From: a virus
Reading direction: 5' to 3' (one strand)
DNA: 29,783 bases
IMG/VR virus record: IMGVR_UViG_3300041016_000283
Location: 1 to 29,783 of that record
This document shows, in pieces, positions 7,102-14,594 of this stretch. The notes beneath the pieces are model-generated. The model worked only from the letters and a program-made list of their open reading frames with translations. It searched no databases and was not told the DNA's origin. How positions within the stretch are numbered: position 1 is the first letter of the stretch; each line of letters begins with the position of its first letter. The position numbers and the translations under genes were made by a program.

Positions 7102-8925
7102 TTAACTAAATCTTGCCCTTTGTCTAATAGCTGCCATCCTTTCTTGATTGCTTGTTACATCTGTCTCAATTACATAAGCCCTTACTGCTTGATTGCCTAT
7201 ATCATTTATTGTTTGTCTGCTTAAATTTGTAGTTGCAGCCTGTGGAAGTTCTGGTGTCATAGGCGCAGCCATTGTTGGCATACCGCCACCGCCAAACCTA
7301 CCCGGTATTTGTACGGATGCTATTGATTTAACAGTTTTAATACCTGTTGCAATAATAGTCGCAACATTTAAAACTTTTGCAATTACATCAAATGGGGATG
7401 GTAAAGTTGACTTTTGCTTTAATGCTTCTGATGCACCTTGATAAGTATTTATAGTTGCAGTTGCTATTCCTAATGCTTTACCTGCTGCGGTTTCTCTTCC
7501 AACAAAATCAGATAATTGAGACATAGCAACCATACTTTCATTAATCTGTGCTTTTTTTGTTTCTAATTTTTCAGCATCAATTAATTTTTCAGCATCTGCA
7601 TTTTGTTTATTTAATTCTTGCCCTTTTGTAAATGCAACTGCCTTATCAGCTAACATTTTACCTAATCCATTTTTATTGCTTTGTACTAATAATTCTTGTT
7701 GCTTATCTGCATCTTTCTTATCATTCTCTGCTTTATCTTTTTTTGCAGCTTCATCAATATCTGATAAACTTAAACCTTTTTGTAAACCTTTTTTTCTTTT
7801 TTCATAAGCAGCCAACTCATCATCAATGGCTTTCTTTTCTTTTAATGCTGCTGCAACTGCTCTTTTTTCAGCAGCCTCTTGACCTTCTTTTCTTATTCTT
7901 GCTTGGTTTTCAAGTGCTGCAACTTGACCATCTGTATTTATTTTATTAATCTCATCAGAACTATCCTGTGCTGCTTTTGCATCTTTGCTATAAACATCTT
8001 GATAATGTCTTTGATGTGATTCAGCTCTTAATTTTCTATACCTTTGTTCAATATTAAATATTTCTTGTTCACTTGCACCTTTTGCTTTTGCTCTAGCAAT
8101 ATCTAATTTTTCTTGATTTTCTAAAAATTTAATCTCTGAATCTAATTGTATTTTTGCCCCCTCTGCTATTTTTTTATTTAACTTATCTTGTGCTGCTGCC
8201 GCATCTTCTGTTGCATTTTTAAATTTTAAAAATGCCTCAACAGCAAATCCTATTATTATAATTAATGCTCCAATACCTGATGCAATTAAAGCTATTCTAA
8301 ATGCTTTCATTGCTGCGGTTGAAGCACCTACCGCAGTAGTTGTTGTTACAGTTGCAACCCCTTGCTCAACTGTTGCAACTGTTTGTGCTTCTGTTGCAAC
8401 TGTTTTTGCTTCTAATGCAATAATATTACCTGCAACTGCAACTTTTTCATTTCCTAATACAAAATTATATGCCGATTGAAATAATGTAGTACTTTTTATT
8501 ACCGCACCTAATTGTTTAAAACTATCAACTGCTTCTCCAACCGATTGCAATCCTTGTGAAATTGCCATAGCAGATTGAACCTTTAATAACATTTTTTGAG
8601 CATCTTCTGATTCTGCGCCTAGTAATCCCATTGCACCTTGAACCGCAGCAAAGCCACCTGCCACACCTGATAAAGATGCAGTTAATGCTTTAAACTTTGC
8701 ATCTGGATTAAACGCATCTGTTAATGCTTTTGCATCCCCTATCTTATCTTTTAATTCTCCTGCTCTTTTTGCTGCTTCAATAGCCTCTTTGGATGTTGCT
8801 CCAAACTTATCAGATAATGCAGCTACTTCCGCCTGTGCTTCTTTTAATTGGCTTTTTAATGAACCAAGTGCCTTACCGGCTTGACTTGTATTTACATTAA
8901 CATTAAGATCTAAATTTTGTGCCAT
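7102..8925 (-). CDS. Tail tape measure protein
   Basis: 607 residues. It starts with coiled-coil sequence (LKSQLKEAQAEVAALSDKFG), has one hydrophobic segment at about 211-232 (IALIASGIGALIIIIGFAVE), a long charged coiled-coil region (about 235-450) and a C-terminal GRFGGGGMPT hinge followed by VRAYVIETDVTSNQERMAAI, an ending I know from tape measures of Bacteroidota phages. At roughly 0.15 nm per residue this predicts a tail near 90 nm, a siphovirus-type value. The protein fixes tail length and is expelled with the DNA. The start overlaps the tail-tip gene stop as TAATG. It is shorter than many tape measures. Confidence 0.9.
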   Translation of the reverse strand: MAQNLDLNVNVNTSQAGKALGSLKSQLKEAQAEVAALSDKFGATSKEAIEAAKRAGELKDKIGDAKALTDAFNPDAKFKALTASLSGVAGGFAAVQGAMGLLGAESEDAQKMLLKVQSAMAISQGLQSVGEAVDSFKQLGAVIKSTTLFQSAYNFVLGNEKVAVAGNIIALEAKTVATEAQTVATVEQGVATVTTTTAVGASTAAMKAFRIALIASGIGALIIIIGFAVEAFLKFKNATEDAAAAQDKLNKKIAEGAKIQLDSEIKFLENQEKLDIARAKAKGASEQEIFNIEQRYRKLRAESHQRHYQDVYSKDAKAAQDSSDEINKINTDGQVAALENQARIRKEGQEAAEKRAVAAALKEKKAIDDELAAYEKRKKGLQKGLSLSDIDEAAKKDKAENDKKDADKQQELLVQSNKNGLGKMLADKAVAFTKGQELNKQNADAEKLIDAEKLETKKAQINESMVAMSQLSDFVGRETAAGKALGIATATINTYQGASEALKQKSTLPSPFDVIAKVLNVATIIATGIKTVKSIASVQIPGRFGGGGMPTMAAPMTPELPQAATTNLSRQTINDIGNQAVRAYVIETDVTSNQERMAAIRQRARFS

Positions 8926-10991
8926 TAGTATTCGGTTTCAATTACTTTTAATAAACTTATTTTTGTTGTCTTGTATTCCATTGGGTTAAACCCCTCTACT
9001 TTATTTAATCTGTATAATACTCCATCAATCCATTTGTAGCTGCTAAAATCCAAATTCATAATATCAATAGTATTTAATAAAGCTGAACAAGTTAATAGCT
9101 TACTATTCTTGCTCGTTATCTCTGCTATATATTCGCTATAATAAGCATTGAATAAATTAGTTGTTGGATAGGTAGTTGCAGTAAATTGCAGCTCATTAGG
9201 TACTCCAAAATTAATATCGTTTGTTGGTGTATCTGGATTGTCTAAATGCCCACCATATCCATAATCGGTGTTTGTACTTAATACAGTTGCATCGTTTAAT
9301 ATAGTCCAACTTGCTTTGCCTGTTATCTTTTTAGCTTGTAATATTCTTATCACGCTATCCATTGCATTCTCTTTTGTGTTATTATCAGATACCTTATAGA
9401 TTGCAGGATATATTTTATCTGTGCCTGTCTTTTGATATAAAACACTCGGCGCAAATATTACTTCAACACTTTCTGTATTTTTACTAAAATCATAAGCAGT
9501 ATCGTATATCCTGTCACCATAGCTCTCATTATATTTTTTCTTATAATTCTCATTGTAAAAATCATTATCCTCTTTAAATTTGTAATGGTAATATCTTGCA
9601 TTAAGTTCACTCATTGGTTTTATGCTCAATGGCTTTGCCCTATCTATTTTGTTAGTCCAATCTTCTGCATCTGTACTCGTTGATGGATAAAAATCTATGT
9701 ATGGTTTTATAAGTATTTTCTTTTCATCCCAAGTATCATCATATACATACAAATTAAATAACTTACATATACTTAAAAAAAAGTCTCTTTGAAATATCCC
9801 TTTAGGTATTGTATTATTTATTTTAATTGTCTCTGCATAATTTACAGGTACTATATCAGATGTGGTTGTTGTAATATCAAACCCTGATGAACTTAAACTA
9901 TTAAATGTATATGGTTGACTTCCTAATGACCAAGCAATTTGTATTCTAAAAGTATCGTTTACTAGAATTGTATTTGCACTTATATTAAAATTAGCTTGAA
10001 AATAATTACCTGCAAACCCTACTCCCATACTATATGATGCAATAGCTACTCCATTTTTTAATAAATTCATTGTTGCATTCTGTCCAACTTCCCATTCTCC
10101 GTTTACATTGAAATCAATATTAACTACTTTTGTTGAACCTGTATATGTGAATAGTGTATTGCTAGATGTTAAAGTAAAATTACCTAAAGTAAATGTGCCA
10201 AACTCTAAAAAAACCTCAACCGCAGTACCTATATATGTTTGGTCTATTGGATAAGCATCTAATTGCAAATTAGTTGAATTTGATAAAAATGCTTGATTAT
10301 GTGGTATAATTAATCTATTGTATAAAGCTAAATCCCCTGCACCTAAATCTAAAGTATATGTGTAATCAGTTCCTTCAAATATCTTTTCAATATATTCAGC
10401 TACAAATAAAGCAGGTCTAAATGCTTTAAACTGAAAGTCTTTTTTAGCTACTCCATAAAGCCCTGTACTTACATTACCATAATCAATCAATGGATAATAA
10501 TACCCAGATCCGGTAATGCTATCCCAACTTGCTGCAATATTAGCAACATTATAAGTATGGTCGTATGCACTAAAATCTAAATTTTCCAATCTGTCATTCC
10601 CTAATGCAGTTATAAATCCACCTAGTTCTCCAAATACAGAGCATTGATACTCTATTGTTTTATTGTCAACAACAATTTCAAGGATTCTTAATGTGCCTTT
10701 AAATATCTGTACCTTGTCAATAAATATTCTACATTGTGCTGCTTTTGCTGCATTAAAGTTATAGTTAACATTTGGCAAAGTATCATCTGTAAAATTAGCA
10801 CTACCCATATCAAAAATGAATCCAAATATTTTATTATTTGTTGCAGTTCCTGTTATAGATATTGTTTTACTAAAGCTAGTATTTTTACTACCAAAGTCCG
10901 TAATATCATCAATAGTATATGTAAACTCTGTACTAATATCCTGAACTAGATCTAATCTATTATCTTCAATATATATCTCTGTGCTTATCAT
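8925..10991 (-). CDS. Tail tip / baseplate hub-like protein
   Basis: 688 residues, beta-rich with many Tyr, Asn and Thr. The first 130 residues (TEIYIEDNRLDLVQDISTEF, TDFGSKNTSFSKTISI, then FKGTLRILEI) are conserved in Bacteroidota phages, by memory, in the position of distal-tail/hub proteins. The centre holds insertions resembling carbohydrate-binding beta sandwiches (about 270-390), and the C-terminus contains YYSEYIAEITSKNSKLLTC followed by a final LDFSSYKWIDGVLYRLNKVE. Its neighbour is the tape measure. A Dit/Tal-like or host-recognition role is inferred; no enzymatic motif is visible. Confidence 0.7.
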   Translation of the reverse strand: MISTEIYIEDNRLDLVQDISTEFTYTIDDITDFGSKNTSFSKTISITGTATNNKIFGFIFDMGSANFTDDTLPNVNYNFNAAKAAQCRIFIDKVQIFKGTLRILEIVVDNKTIEYQCSVFGELGGFITALGNDRLENLDFSAYDHTYNVANIAASWDSITGSGYYYPLIDYGNVSTGLYGVAKKDFQFKAFRPALFVAEYIEKIFEGTDYTYTLDLGAGDLALYNRLIIPHNQAFLSNSTNLQLDAYPIDQTYIGTAVEVFLEFGTFTLGNFTLTSSNTLFTYTGSTKVVNIDFNVNGEWEVGQNATMNLLKNGVAIASYSMGVGFAGNYFQANFNISANTILVNDTFRIQIAWSLGSQPYTFNSLSSSGFDITTTTSDIVPVNYAETIKINNTIPKGIFQRDFFLSICKLFNLYVYDDTWDEKKILIKPYIDFYPSTSTDAEDWTNKIDRAKPLSIKPMSELNARYYHYKFKEDNDFYNENYKKKYNESYGDRIYDTAYDFSKNTESVEVIFAPSVLYQKTGTDKIYPAIYKVSDNNTKENAMDSVIRILQAKKITGKASWTILNDATVLSTNTDYGYGGHLDNPDTPTNDINFGVPNELQFTATTYPTTNLFNAYYSEYIAEITSKNSKLLTCSALLNTIDIMNLDFSSYKWIDGVLYRLNKVEGFNPMEYKTTKISLLKVIETEY

Positions 10992-12218
10992 TTATCTAAA
11001 TTGGCTTGTTGTATATTTACCTACTTCAATTTCAATCTCAAAATTAAATAGCTTGTCGCTTATCTCTAATTTGTATTCATAGTTAGTATCGCTTATTACT
11101 ACCGGAAAGTATGCCCCCTGATATTCCATATAGCAAATACTACTTGCTACTAATTGCGCTAACCATTCGTAATCCTGTTGGCTAACCCAATCGCTTATTA
11201 GCTTGTATTTATCTTTGTGCTGAATAGCGTAGTTTAATGTAGTCTCATTGTATTTATTATATACATCAATATTAGTCATAGTGTTACCACTTAACTGCCA
11301 ATCGTTCCTTCTATATGATGCCCTTTGAAATTCACTTGACCTTTTATTTACTAATGCAAATTTCATAGTGTCCCAACCGCCTAGCCTATTAAGGAAGTGA
11401 AGATTGTACTGCCTGTATTTAGGGTAGCACTTTTGAACAAACTTTAACTTTCTTGATTCCGCAACTCCTAATTTTAAATATACATTATAGCCATAAGTAT
11501 TCTCATCAATTAATGTTAAACCCGCCCAATCGTTTATATGAGCTGCCTGTAAATTAAATATATTCATCTCCCCAGATAAAGTAATATTAGCACTTGCAGT
11601 TGATACAACTGAACCGCTATTGTTTACCACATCTACAAATGCCTTGTAGCTACCGGCAGTTATTTTTAAATATGTAGCATAAAAATTATCTCCATACTCA
11701 ATCGTGATATTTTCATTATCCCTTTCTGTAATCCAATCATCTGTAAAGTTTTCAAGCAATAGGTTATCGTAATAATTAGATAACACTAATGGTGTATTGT
11801 TATTTGTAAAGAATATATCAGCAAATAATGGTGGGTAATAATTATAAGCGTTCAATGCCCCAGATGCTAAATTGTAATTGCTTATAGATCCACTTGCGGT
11901 ATTATACTCCTCGCCTATCTTAATAGTGTAATCAACTTTAATTTTATCATTGGATGAAACTAGGATTGAATTACCACTTGGTTCAAAGTAATTAGTAACA
12001 TAAGCCCTAACCACAGGGCTTGAATTATAAACTCCATAGCTACCTTCCGCAGAAGGGGATGGGTATATTTTTGTCCTGCTTACCTGTGCATTGTTTATAT
12101 AAATATCATATATAAACTTAAATGAAGTCTGCCCTACATTTGTAGAACTTGCTACAAACCAAAGGTCATCGTGCATACTGCTATATGTCGCAGGGCTACT
12201 TTCTATTGTTATTGCCAT
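10992..12218 (-). CDS. Tail protein, tip-associated, function unknown
   Basis: 408 residues, beta-rich and aromatic, beginning MAITIESSPATYSSMHDDLW. It contains FKFIYDIYINN, a YNLHFLNRLGGWDTMKFALV segment and a C-terminal VVISDTNYEYKLEISDKLFN followed by FEIEIEV. The LNRLGGWDTMKF pattern is, from memory, common in proteins encoded next to tail tips in Bacteroidota phages. It abuts the hub-like gene with no spacer and overlaps the preceding gene by 23 bases. A structural part of the tail tip is the likeliest role; no domain gives a specific function. Confidence 0.7.
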   Translation of the reverse strand: MAITIESSPATYSSMHDDLWFVASSTNVGQTSFKFIYDIYINNAQVSRTKIYPSPSAEGSYGVYNSSPVVRAYVTNYFEPSGNSILVSSNDKIKVDYTIKIGEEYNTASGSISNYNLASGALNAYNYYPPLFADIFFTNNNTPLVLSNYYDNLLLENFTDDWITERDNENITIEYGDNFYATYLKITAGSYKAFVDVVNNSGSVVSTASANITLSGEMNIFNLQAAHINDWAGLTLIDENTYGYNVYLKLGVAESRKLKFVQKCYPKYRQYNLHFLNRLGGWDTMKFALVNKRSSEFQRASYRRNDWQLSGNTMTNIDVYNKYNETTLNYAIQHKDKYKLISDWVSQQDYEWLAQLVASSICYMEYQGAYFPVVISDTNYEYKLEISDKLFNFEIEIEVGKYTTSQFR

Positions 12219-12864
12219 CTTGTAATTCTTTACCTATTTGTTTAATTTTTATTTCTACATCAAAACCTAATGCAGCATTCATAATCTTTTGAAAGTCATT
12301 GCCAAATACCTCATCCGCAGCTTTATCAAAGTACCTTGTTGACCTTAATCCCTTTGTATGGATAGATCTAGCAATGGCATAAGCCAAAGACTTTTTGCCC
12401 TCAATAGCTTTTAATTCTACTCCTAGCTTATTGTATTTTTTTACTGCAACTGTTTTAAGTTTGTTGTATTTTAACCAACCTTCTACAACTGAAACAGGAA
12501 TAGATTTTTTTGTACTCTTAAATGAGTATGGGGTTTTACTATCTGCCTTCTCATTCTTTGTTCCCTTTACTCCCTGATTGACATAATCCCAATACTTTGA
12601 TGCCGGTTCACTTTTAGGGTAACCCATTGACAAAGTGTATAAAGTACCAAACTGCGTAAACTCAACCCTTATGTCGCTAATATCCCCAGATGCTATTGAT
12701 TTGTTTTTATTAAGATTCTCTATTGCTTGTTTTTGAAACTCTGAACCATATTTAACCAAGATAGCTTCAATTACAGGTAAATCGGTATCATTCCCTTTTG
12801 CCTCTCCTAATGAAGCTAAAAAGCCATCTGCTATCGCTTTTGCCTGTGCTTGACTAATACTCAT
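12196..12864 (-). CDS. Putative tail-completion protein (gp10-like position)
   Basis: 222 residues if translation starts at the ATG at 12864 (MSISQAQAKAIADGFLASLG). An in-frame ATG at 12900 would put 12 extra codons almost on the terminator at 12901-12929, so I reject it. The protein is basic and helical, with a FGTLYTLSMGYPKSEPASKY stretch, a repeated lysine-rich middle and an IARSIHTKGLRSTRYFDKAA segment resembling the C-terminal RP(A/R)..F part of HK97 gp10-type tail completion proteins. It is the first gene after a terminator, so it may need its own promoter or read-through. Confidence 0.65.
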   Translation of the reverse strand: MSISQAQAKAIADGFLASLGEAKGNDTDLPVIEAILVKYGSEFQKQAIENLNKNKSIASGDISDIRVEFTQFGTLYTLSMGYPKSEPASKYWDYVNQGVKGTKNEKADSKTPYSFKSTKKSIPVSVVEGWLKYNKLKTVAVKKYNKLGVELKAIEGKKSLAYAIARSIHTKGLRSTRYFDKAADEVFGNDFQKIMNAALGFDVEIKIKQIGKELQDGNNNRK

Positions 12865-12900
12865 AAAACTAAATAGCAGGACAGGATCTAAATACCGCAC

Positions 12901-12929
12901 AAAAAAAACCCCCTCCGTAATGGAAGGGG
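12901..12929 (-). terminator. Intrinsic terminator after the chaperone-like gene
   Basis: On the minus strand CCCCTTCC (12929-12922) pairs with GGAGGGGG (12916-12909) over 8 bp with one G-U pair and a 5-base loop ATTAC, followed by eight T residues (12908-12901). It starts 3 bases after the -1 frame stop at 12933. The G-U pair means the fold is better on the minus strand. Confidence 0.9.
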
Positions 12930-12932
12930 AAA

Positions 12933-13681
12933 CTATAACTGTCTATGTAACTCCCTATCATAGTCTGCTTTTGCTTTTAGATAGGCTAGGGAATTTAAAC
13001 TCTCTATTGTGGATCTGTCGTAAACTTCCTCAACTCTAATATTTTCGTGGTCGGCAATAAGTTTGGCTGAATAATGCCATCCAAAATACTGCATAAATTT
13101 GTTACCATTTGGCTGCTCTGCTCCATTGTCTGCCCTGTCATCATCATCTTGGTTACCAAATAATCCTTTGTAACTTCTATCCAATTTCTGTAAACTTGAT
13201 AAAAAAAAACCAACGAAAAATAAACATCTGTAAAGTTAGCTGCTAATATATCCTCTGCGTAATCTTCGTGCATACCGGCATCATACTTATCATCTACCCA
13301 TCTGCCATACCAAGTACGCTTCTGTGGCATTACCATTGTTGCCCCTAGCTTATGTAAGTTGGCATATATATCTCCTACAAATGCTTTCGTTTCTACATAC
13401 CTACCAAATGGCATTTTTGTTATATTATAAATAGGTCTGTACCTTTTGCCATTAACTTTAATAATCTTAACCGGCTTACCCTCTGGAAGCTGATTCAAGA
13501 ACTCTAAATCTTTTAGCTTTGCTTTATAATCCTCTTGTAATAATGAATCTACTTGGTTGTCTGTCATATTGTAAACTAATGCAATTAGCTTAAATGATTT
13601 ATCTATATCATCCAAACTCTTATCAGATAAGGCTTTTACAATATTTTGGTATTGCCAAACAGTTATATCATTCCATCTCAT
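12933..13681 (-). CDS. Tail assembly chaperone, predicted -1 frameshift product (gpGT-like)
   Basis: A -1 shift on T_TTT_TTT (13208-13202) would join residues 1-160 of the 13004-13681 frame to 89 codons of the overlapping frame that ends at 12933, giving about 249 residues. The -1 frame is open from a stop just upstream of the slip site to 12933 and has no good ATG of its own. Its C-terminal half (FMQYFGWHYSAKLIADHENI, then RVEEVYDRSTIESLNSLAYL) looks more like a conserved helical protein than the 0-frame tail does. Lambda gpG/gpGT and many siphophages make two chaperone forms by this mechanism. The alternative is a one-base sequencing error in the T9 run. Confidence 0.7.
13004..13681 (-). 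CDS. Tail assembly chaperone-like protein, unshifted form (gpG-like)
   Basis: 225 residues, largely helical and mixed-charge. It begins MRWNDITVWQYQNIVKALSD, and the N-terminal helix pair followed by a compact KIIKVNGKRYRPIYNITKMP segment resembles chaperones encoded in siphovirus tail modules. Codons 158-161 (Val-Phe-Phe-Tyr) are encoded by a run of nine T residues that forms a canonical slip site. Residues after 161 end in a poorly conserved-looking tail. It overlaps a 50-codon ORF at its 5' end. The usual neighbour, the tape measure, lies four genes further on, so the chaperone role is inferred mainly from the frameshift layout. Confidence 0.7.
   Translation of the reverse strand: MRWNDITVWQYQNIVKALSDKSLDDIDKSFKLIALVYNMTDNQVDSLLQEDYKAKLKDLEFLNQLPEGKPVKIIKVNGKRYRPIYNITKMPFGRYVETKAFVGDIYANLHKLGATMVMPQKRTWYGRWVDDKYDAGMHEDYAEDILAANFTDVYFSLVFFYQVYRNWIEVTKDYLVTKMMMTGQTMEQSSQMVTNLCSILDGIIQPNLLPTTKILELRKFTTDPQ
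13202..13208 (-). promoter_or_regulatory. Slip site T_TTT_TTT for -1 ribosomal frameshifting
   Basis: In the 0 frame the codons read GTT TTT TTT TAT, so the heptamer T TTT TTT is in register for a tandem -1 slip. It is part of a T9 run (13209-13201). The -1 frame then stays open for 89 codons. I see no strong downstream hairpin or Shine-Dalgarno-like stimulator. Confidence 0.65.
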
Positions 13682-13820
13682 AGCACGAAGTTACTAAAAG
13701 TTCCTCAATATCTGATTCTAATACCTCATCTATTTTATTTAAGATCTCTGCGCAGGATATTGGGTTACCTGTCTTGCATTGCAGCTCAACCCATTCTCTT
13801 AATTCAAGTAATTGTTTCAT
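13668..13820 (-). CDS. Small acidic hypothetical protein
   Basis: ATG at 13820 opens a 50-residue frame beginning MKQLLELREWVELQCKTGNP and ending TSCYEME, acidic and probably two helices. Four cysteines do not form an obvious metal motif. It overlaps the chaperone-like gene by 14 bases and follows the 36-residue membrane peptide gene closely, so it fits the tight packing of this block. No family recognised. Confidence 0.65.
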   Translation of the reverse strand: MKQLLELREWVELQCKTGNPISCAEILNKIDEVLESDIEELLVTSCYEME

Positions 13821-13823
13821 AGC

Positions 13824-13934
13824 TTATTTGTTTATTATATTTTCATCATCATCAACTAATGGTGCATTAAGCATATCATAGCCTAACTTAAACCATATTA
13901 AAATTAAGCAAATCAAAGTAATTATTATTGCCAT
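13824..13934 (-). CDS. Tiny single-pass membrane peptide
   Basis: 36 residues from the ATG at 13934. Residues 2-16 (AIIITLICLILIWFK) form a hydrophobic helix, followed by an acidic tail (VDDDENIINK). The start overlaps the stop of the preceding tiny gene as TAATG, and the gap to the next gene is 3 bases. The topology fits a small inner-membrane peptide; role unknown. Confidence 0.6.
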   Translation of the reverse strand: MAIIITLICLILIWFKLGYDMLNAPLVDDDENIINK

Positions 13935-14062
13935 TACATTTTATTTATTGAAATAGCCAAATCGTAACAAGCTACTAATGTTTTATAAACTAATGTTTCC
14001 TTATCTTCTATTTTATCCATTTGCTTTTTTAAGGCATATATATATAAATCTAATTTATTCAT
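13934..14062 (-). CDS. Tiny hypothetical protein
   Basis: 42 residues from the ATG at 14062: MNKLDLYIYALKKQMDKIED and then a helical tail ending AISINKM. Probably one long amphipathic helix or coiled coil. TAATG overlap with the next gene. No recognised family. Confidence 0.55.
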   Translation of the reverse strand: MNKLDLYIYALKKQMDKIEDKETLVYKTLVACYDLAISINKM

Positions 14063-14072
14063 AATATGTTTT

Positions 14073-14201
14073 TTAATCCATCCATTTATAATGTGTACGA
14101 AGATGCCAAAATCTATGCTTTAATACTTCAACAATAATACCCCATAAAGTATCTGCTTCGTAGCTTCCGGCTTTACAAGTTAGTTTAAATTTTGCTTTCA
14201 T
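14073..14201 (-). CDS. Tiny basic hypothetical protein
   Basis: 42 residues from the ATG at 14201, basic, beginning MKAKFKLTCKAGSYEADTLW and ending HLRTHYKWMD. The start overlaps the stop of the preceding gene by four bases (ATGA). No recognised motif; support comes from the overlap pattern and from codon use matching the neighbours. Confidence 0.55.
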   Translation of the reverse strand: MKAKFKLTCKAGSYEADTLWGIIVEVLKHRFWHLRTHYKWMD

Positions 14202-14368
14202 CTGTCGGTGTTTAAAATAAAATACTTTGGTGTTGGATTCTGGTTTACTCTCCTTAATTGTAATTCTAGTTCGCCAATGCGTTTTTCTAGCTTTACAATT
14301 TTTTCAATAAGCAGATCCTTCTCCCATTTGTCTAAAATAGCCTGTCTTAATTCGTAGTTAGTTTTCAT
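14198..14368 (-). CDS. Small coiled-coil protein
   Basis: 56 residues from the ATG at 14368. Residues 8-41 have heptad character (IVKLEKRIGELELQLRRV), so a coiled-coil dimer is likely, followed by a short tail with NPTPKYF. It overlaps both neighbours by four bases. Small coiled-coil proteins in this position have no assigned role that I know. Confidence 0.6.
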   Translation of the reverse strand: MKTNYELRQAILDKWEKDLLIEKIVKLEKRIGELELQLRRVNQNPTPKYFILNTDR

Positions 14369-14493
14369 AAGTTTTCAATTAAAGCGGTTAATAATAAAGC
14401 AGCAGCCATAATATACCAAAACCATTTGCTTGATAAACTTTCGGCTTGATACTGCTCGTTTCTTTTTTCCTGTGTAGTTTTTAATTTGTTCAT
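14365..14493 (-). CDS. Tiny membrane protein, first gene of the late small-gene block
   Basis: 42 residues from the ATG at 14493. A charged N-terminus (MNKLKTTQEKRNEQYQAESL) is followed by a C-terminal hydrophobic helix (WFWYIMAAALLLTALIENL). It is the first gene downstream of the promoter motif at 14514-14539, with the ATG 21 bases after it. A holin-like or membrane-anchoring role is possible but not shown. Confidence 0.6.
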   Translation of the reverse strand: MNKLKTTQEKRNEQYQAESLSSKWFWYIMAAALLLTALIENL

Positions 14494-14513
14494 ATTGTTT
14501 GTTTTGTTATATA

Positions 14514-14539
14514 AATATACTACTTATATCCATATTATA
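14514..14539 (-). promoter_or_regulatory. Putative phage promoter, copy 2
   Basis: On the minus strand the site contains TATAATATGGATA and, at its 3' end, GTATATT, and matches the site at 27110-27135 at 24 of 26 positions. The TATATT part is placed like the -7 element (TAnnTTTG) of Bacteroidota promoters, with a TTG about 22 bases upstream of it. It lies between the terminase stop and the first tiny gene. Confidence 0.75.
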
Positions 14540-14594
14540 TACAATTTACTCAACTATTTTTAAAGTATTTTTTAACTCTTTGTAAACCAATAAG

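Noticed and set aside
1439-8000. Several plus-strand open frames of 60-115 codons opposite portal, capsid, scaffold and tape measure genes
   Set aside because: They mirror strong minus-strand genes, show low-complexity composition and have no starts in intergenic positions. All real genes here use the minus strand.
12865-12900. Upstream ATG (12900) as the start of the tail-completion gene
   Set aside because: It would begin at the end of the terminator's T-tract, leaving no untranslated leader, while the ATG at 12864 gives a normal N-terminus.
13201-13209. T9 run as a plain sequencing artefact
   Set aside because: It cannot be excluded, but the register of the heptamer, the open -1 frame of 89 codons and the well-known occurrence of such shifts in tail chaperone genes make programmed frameshifting the better explanation.
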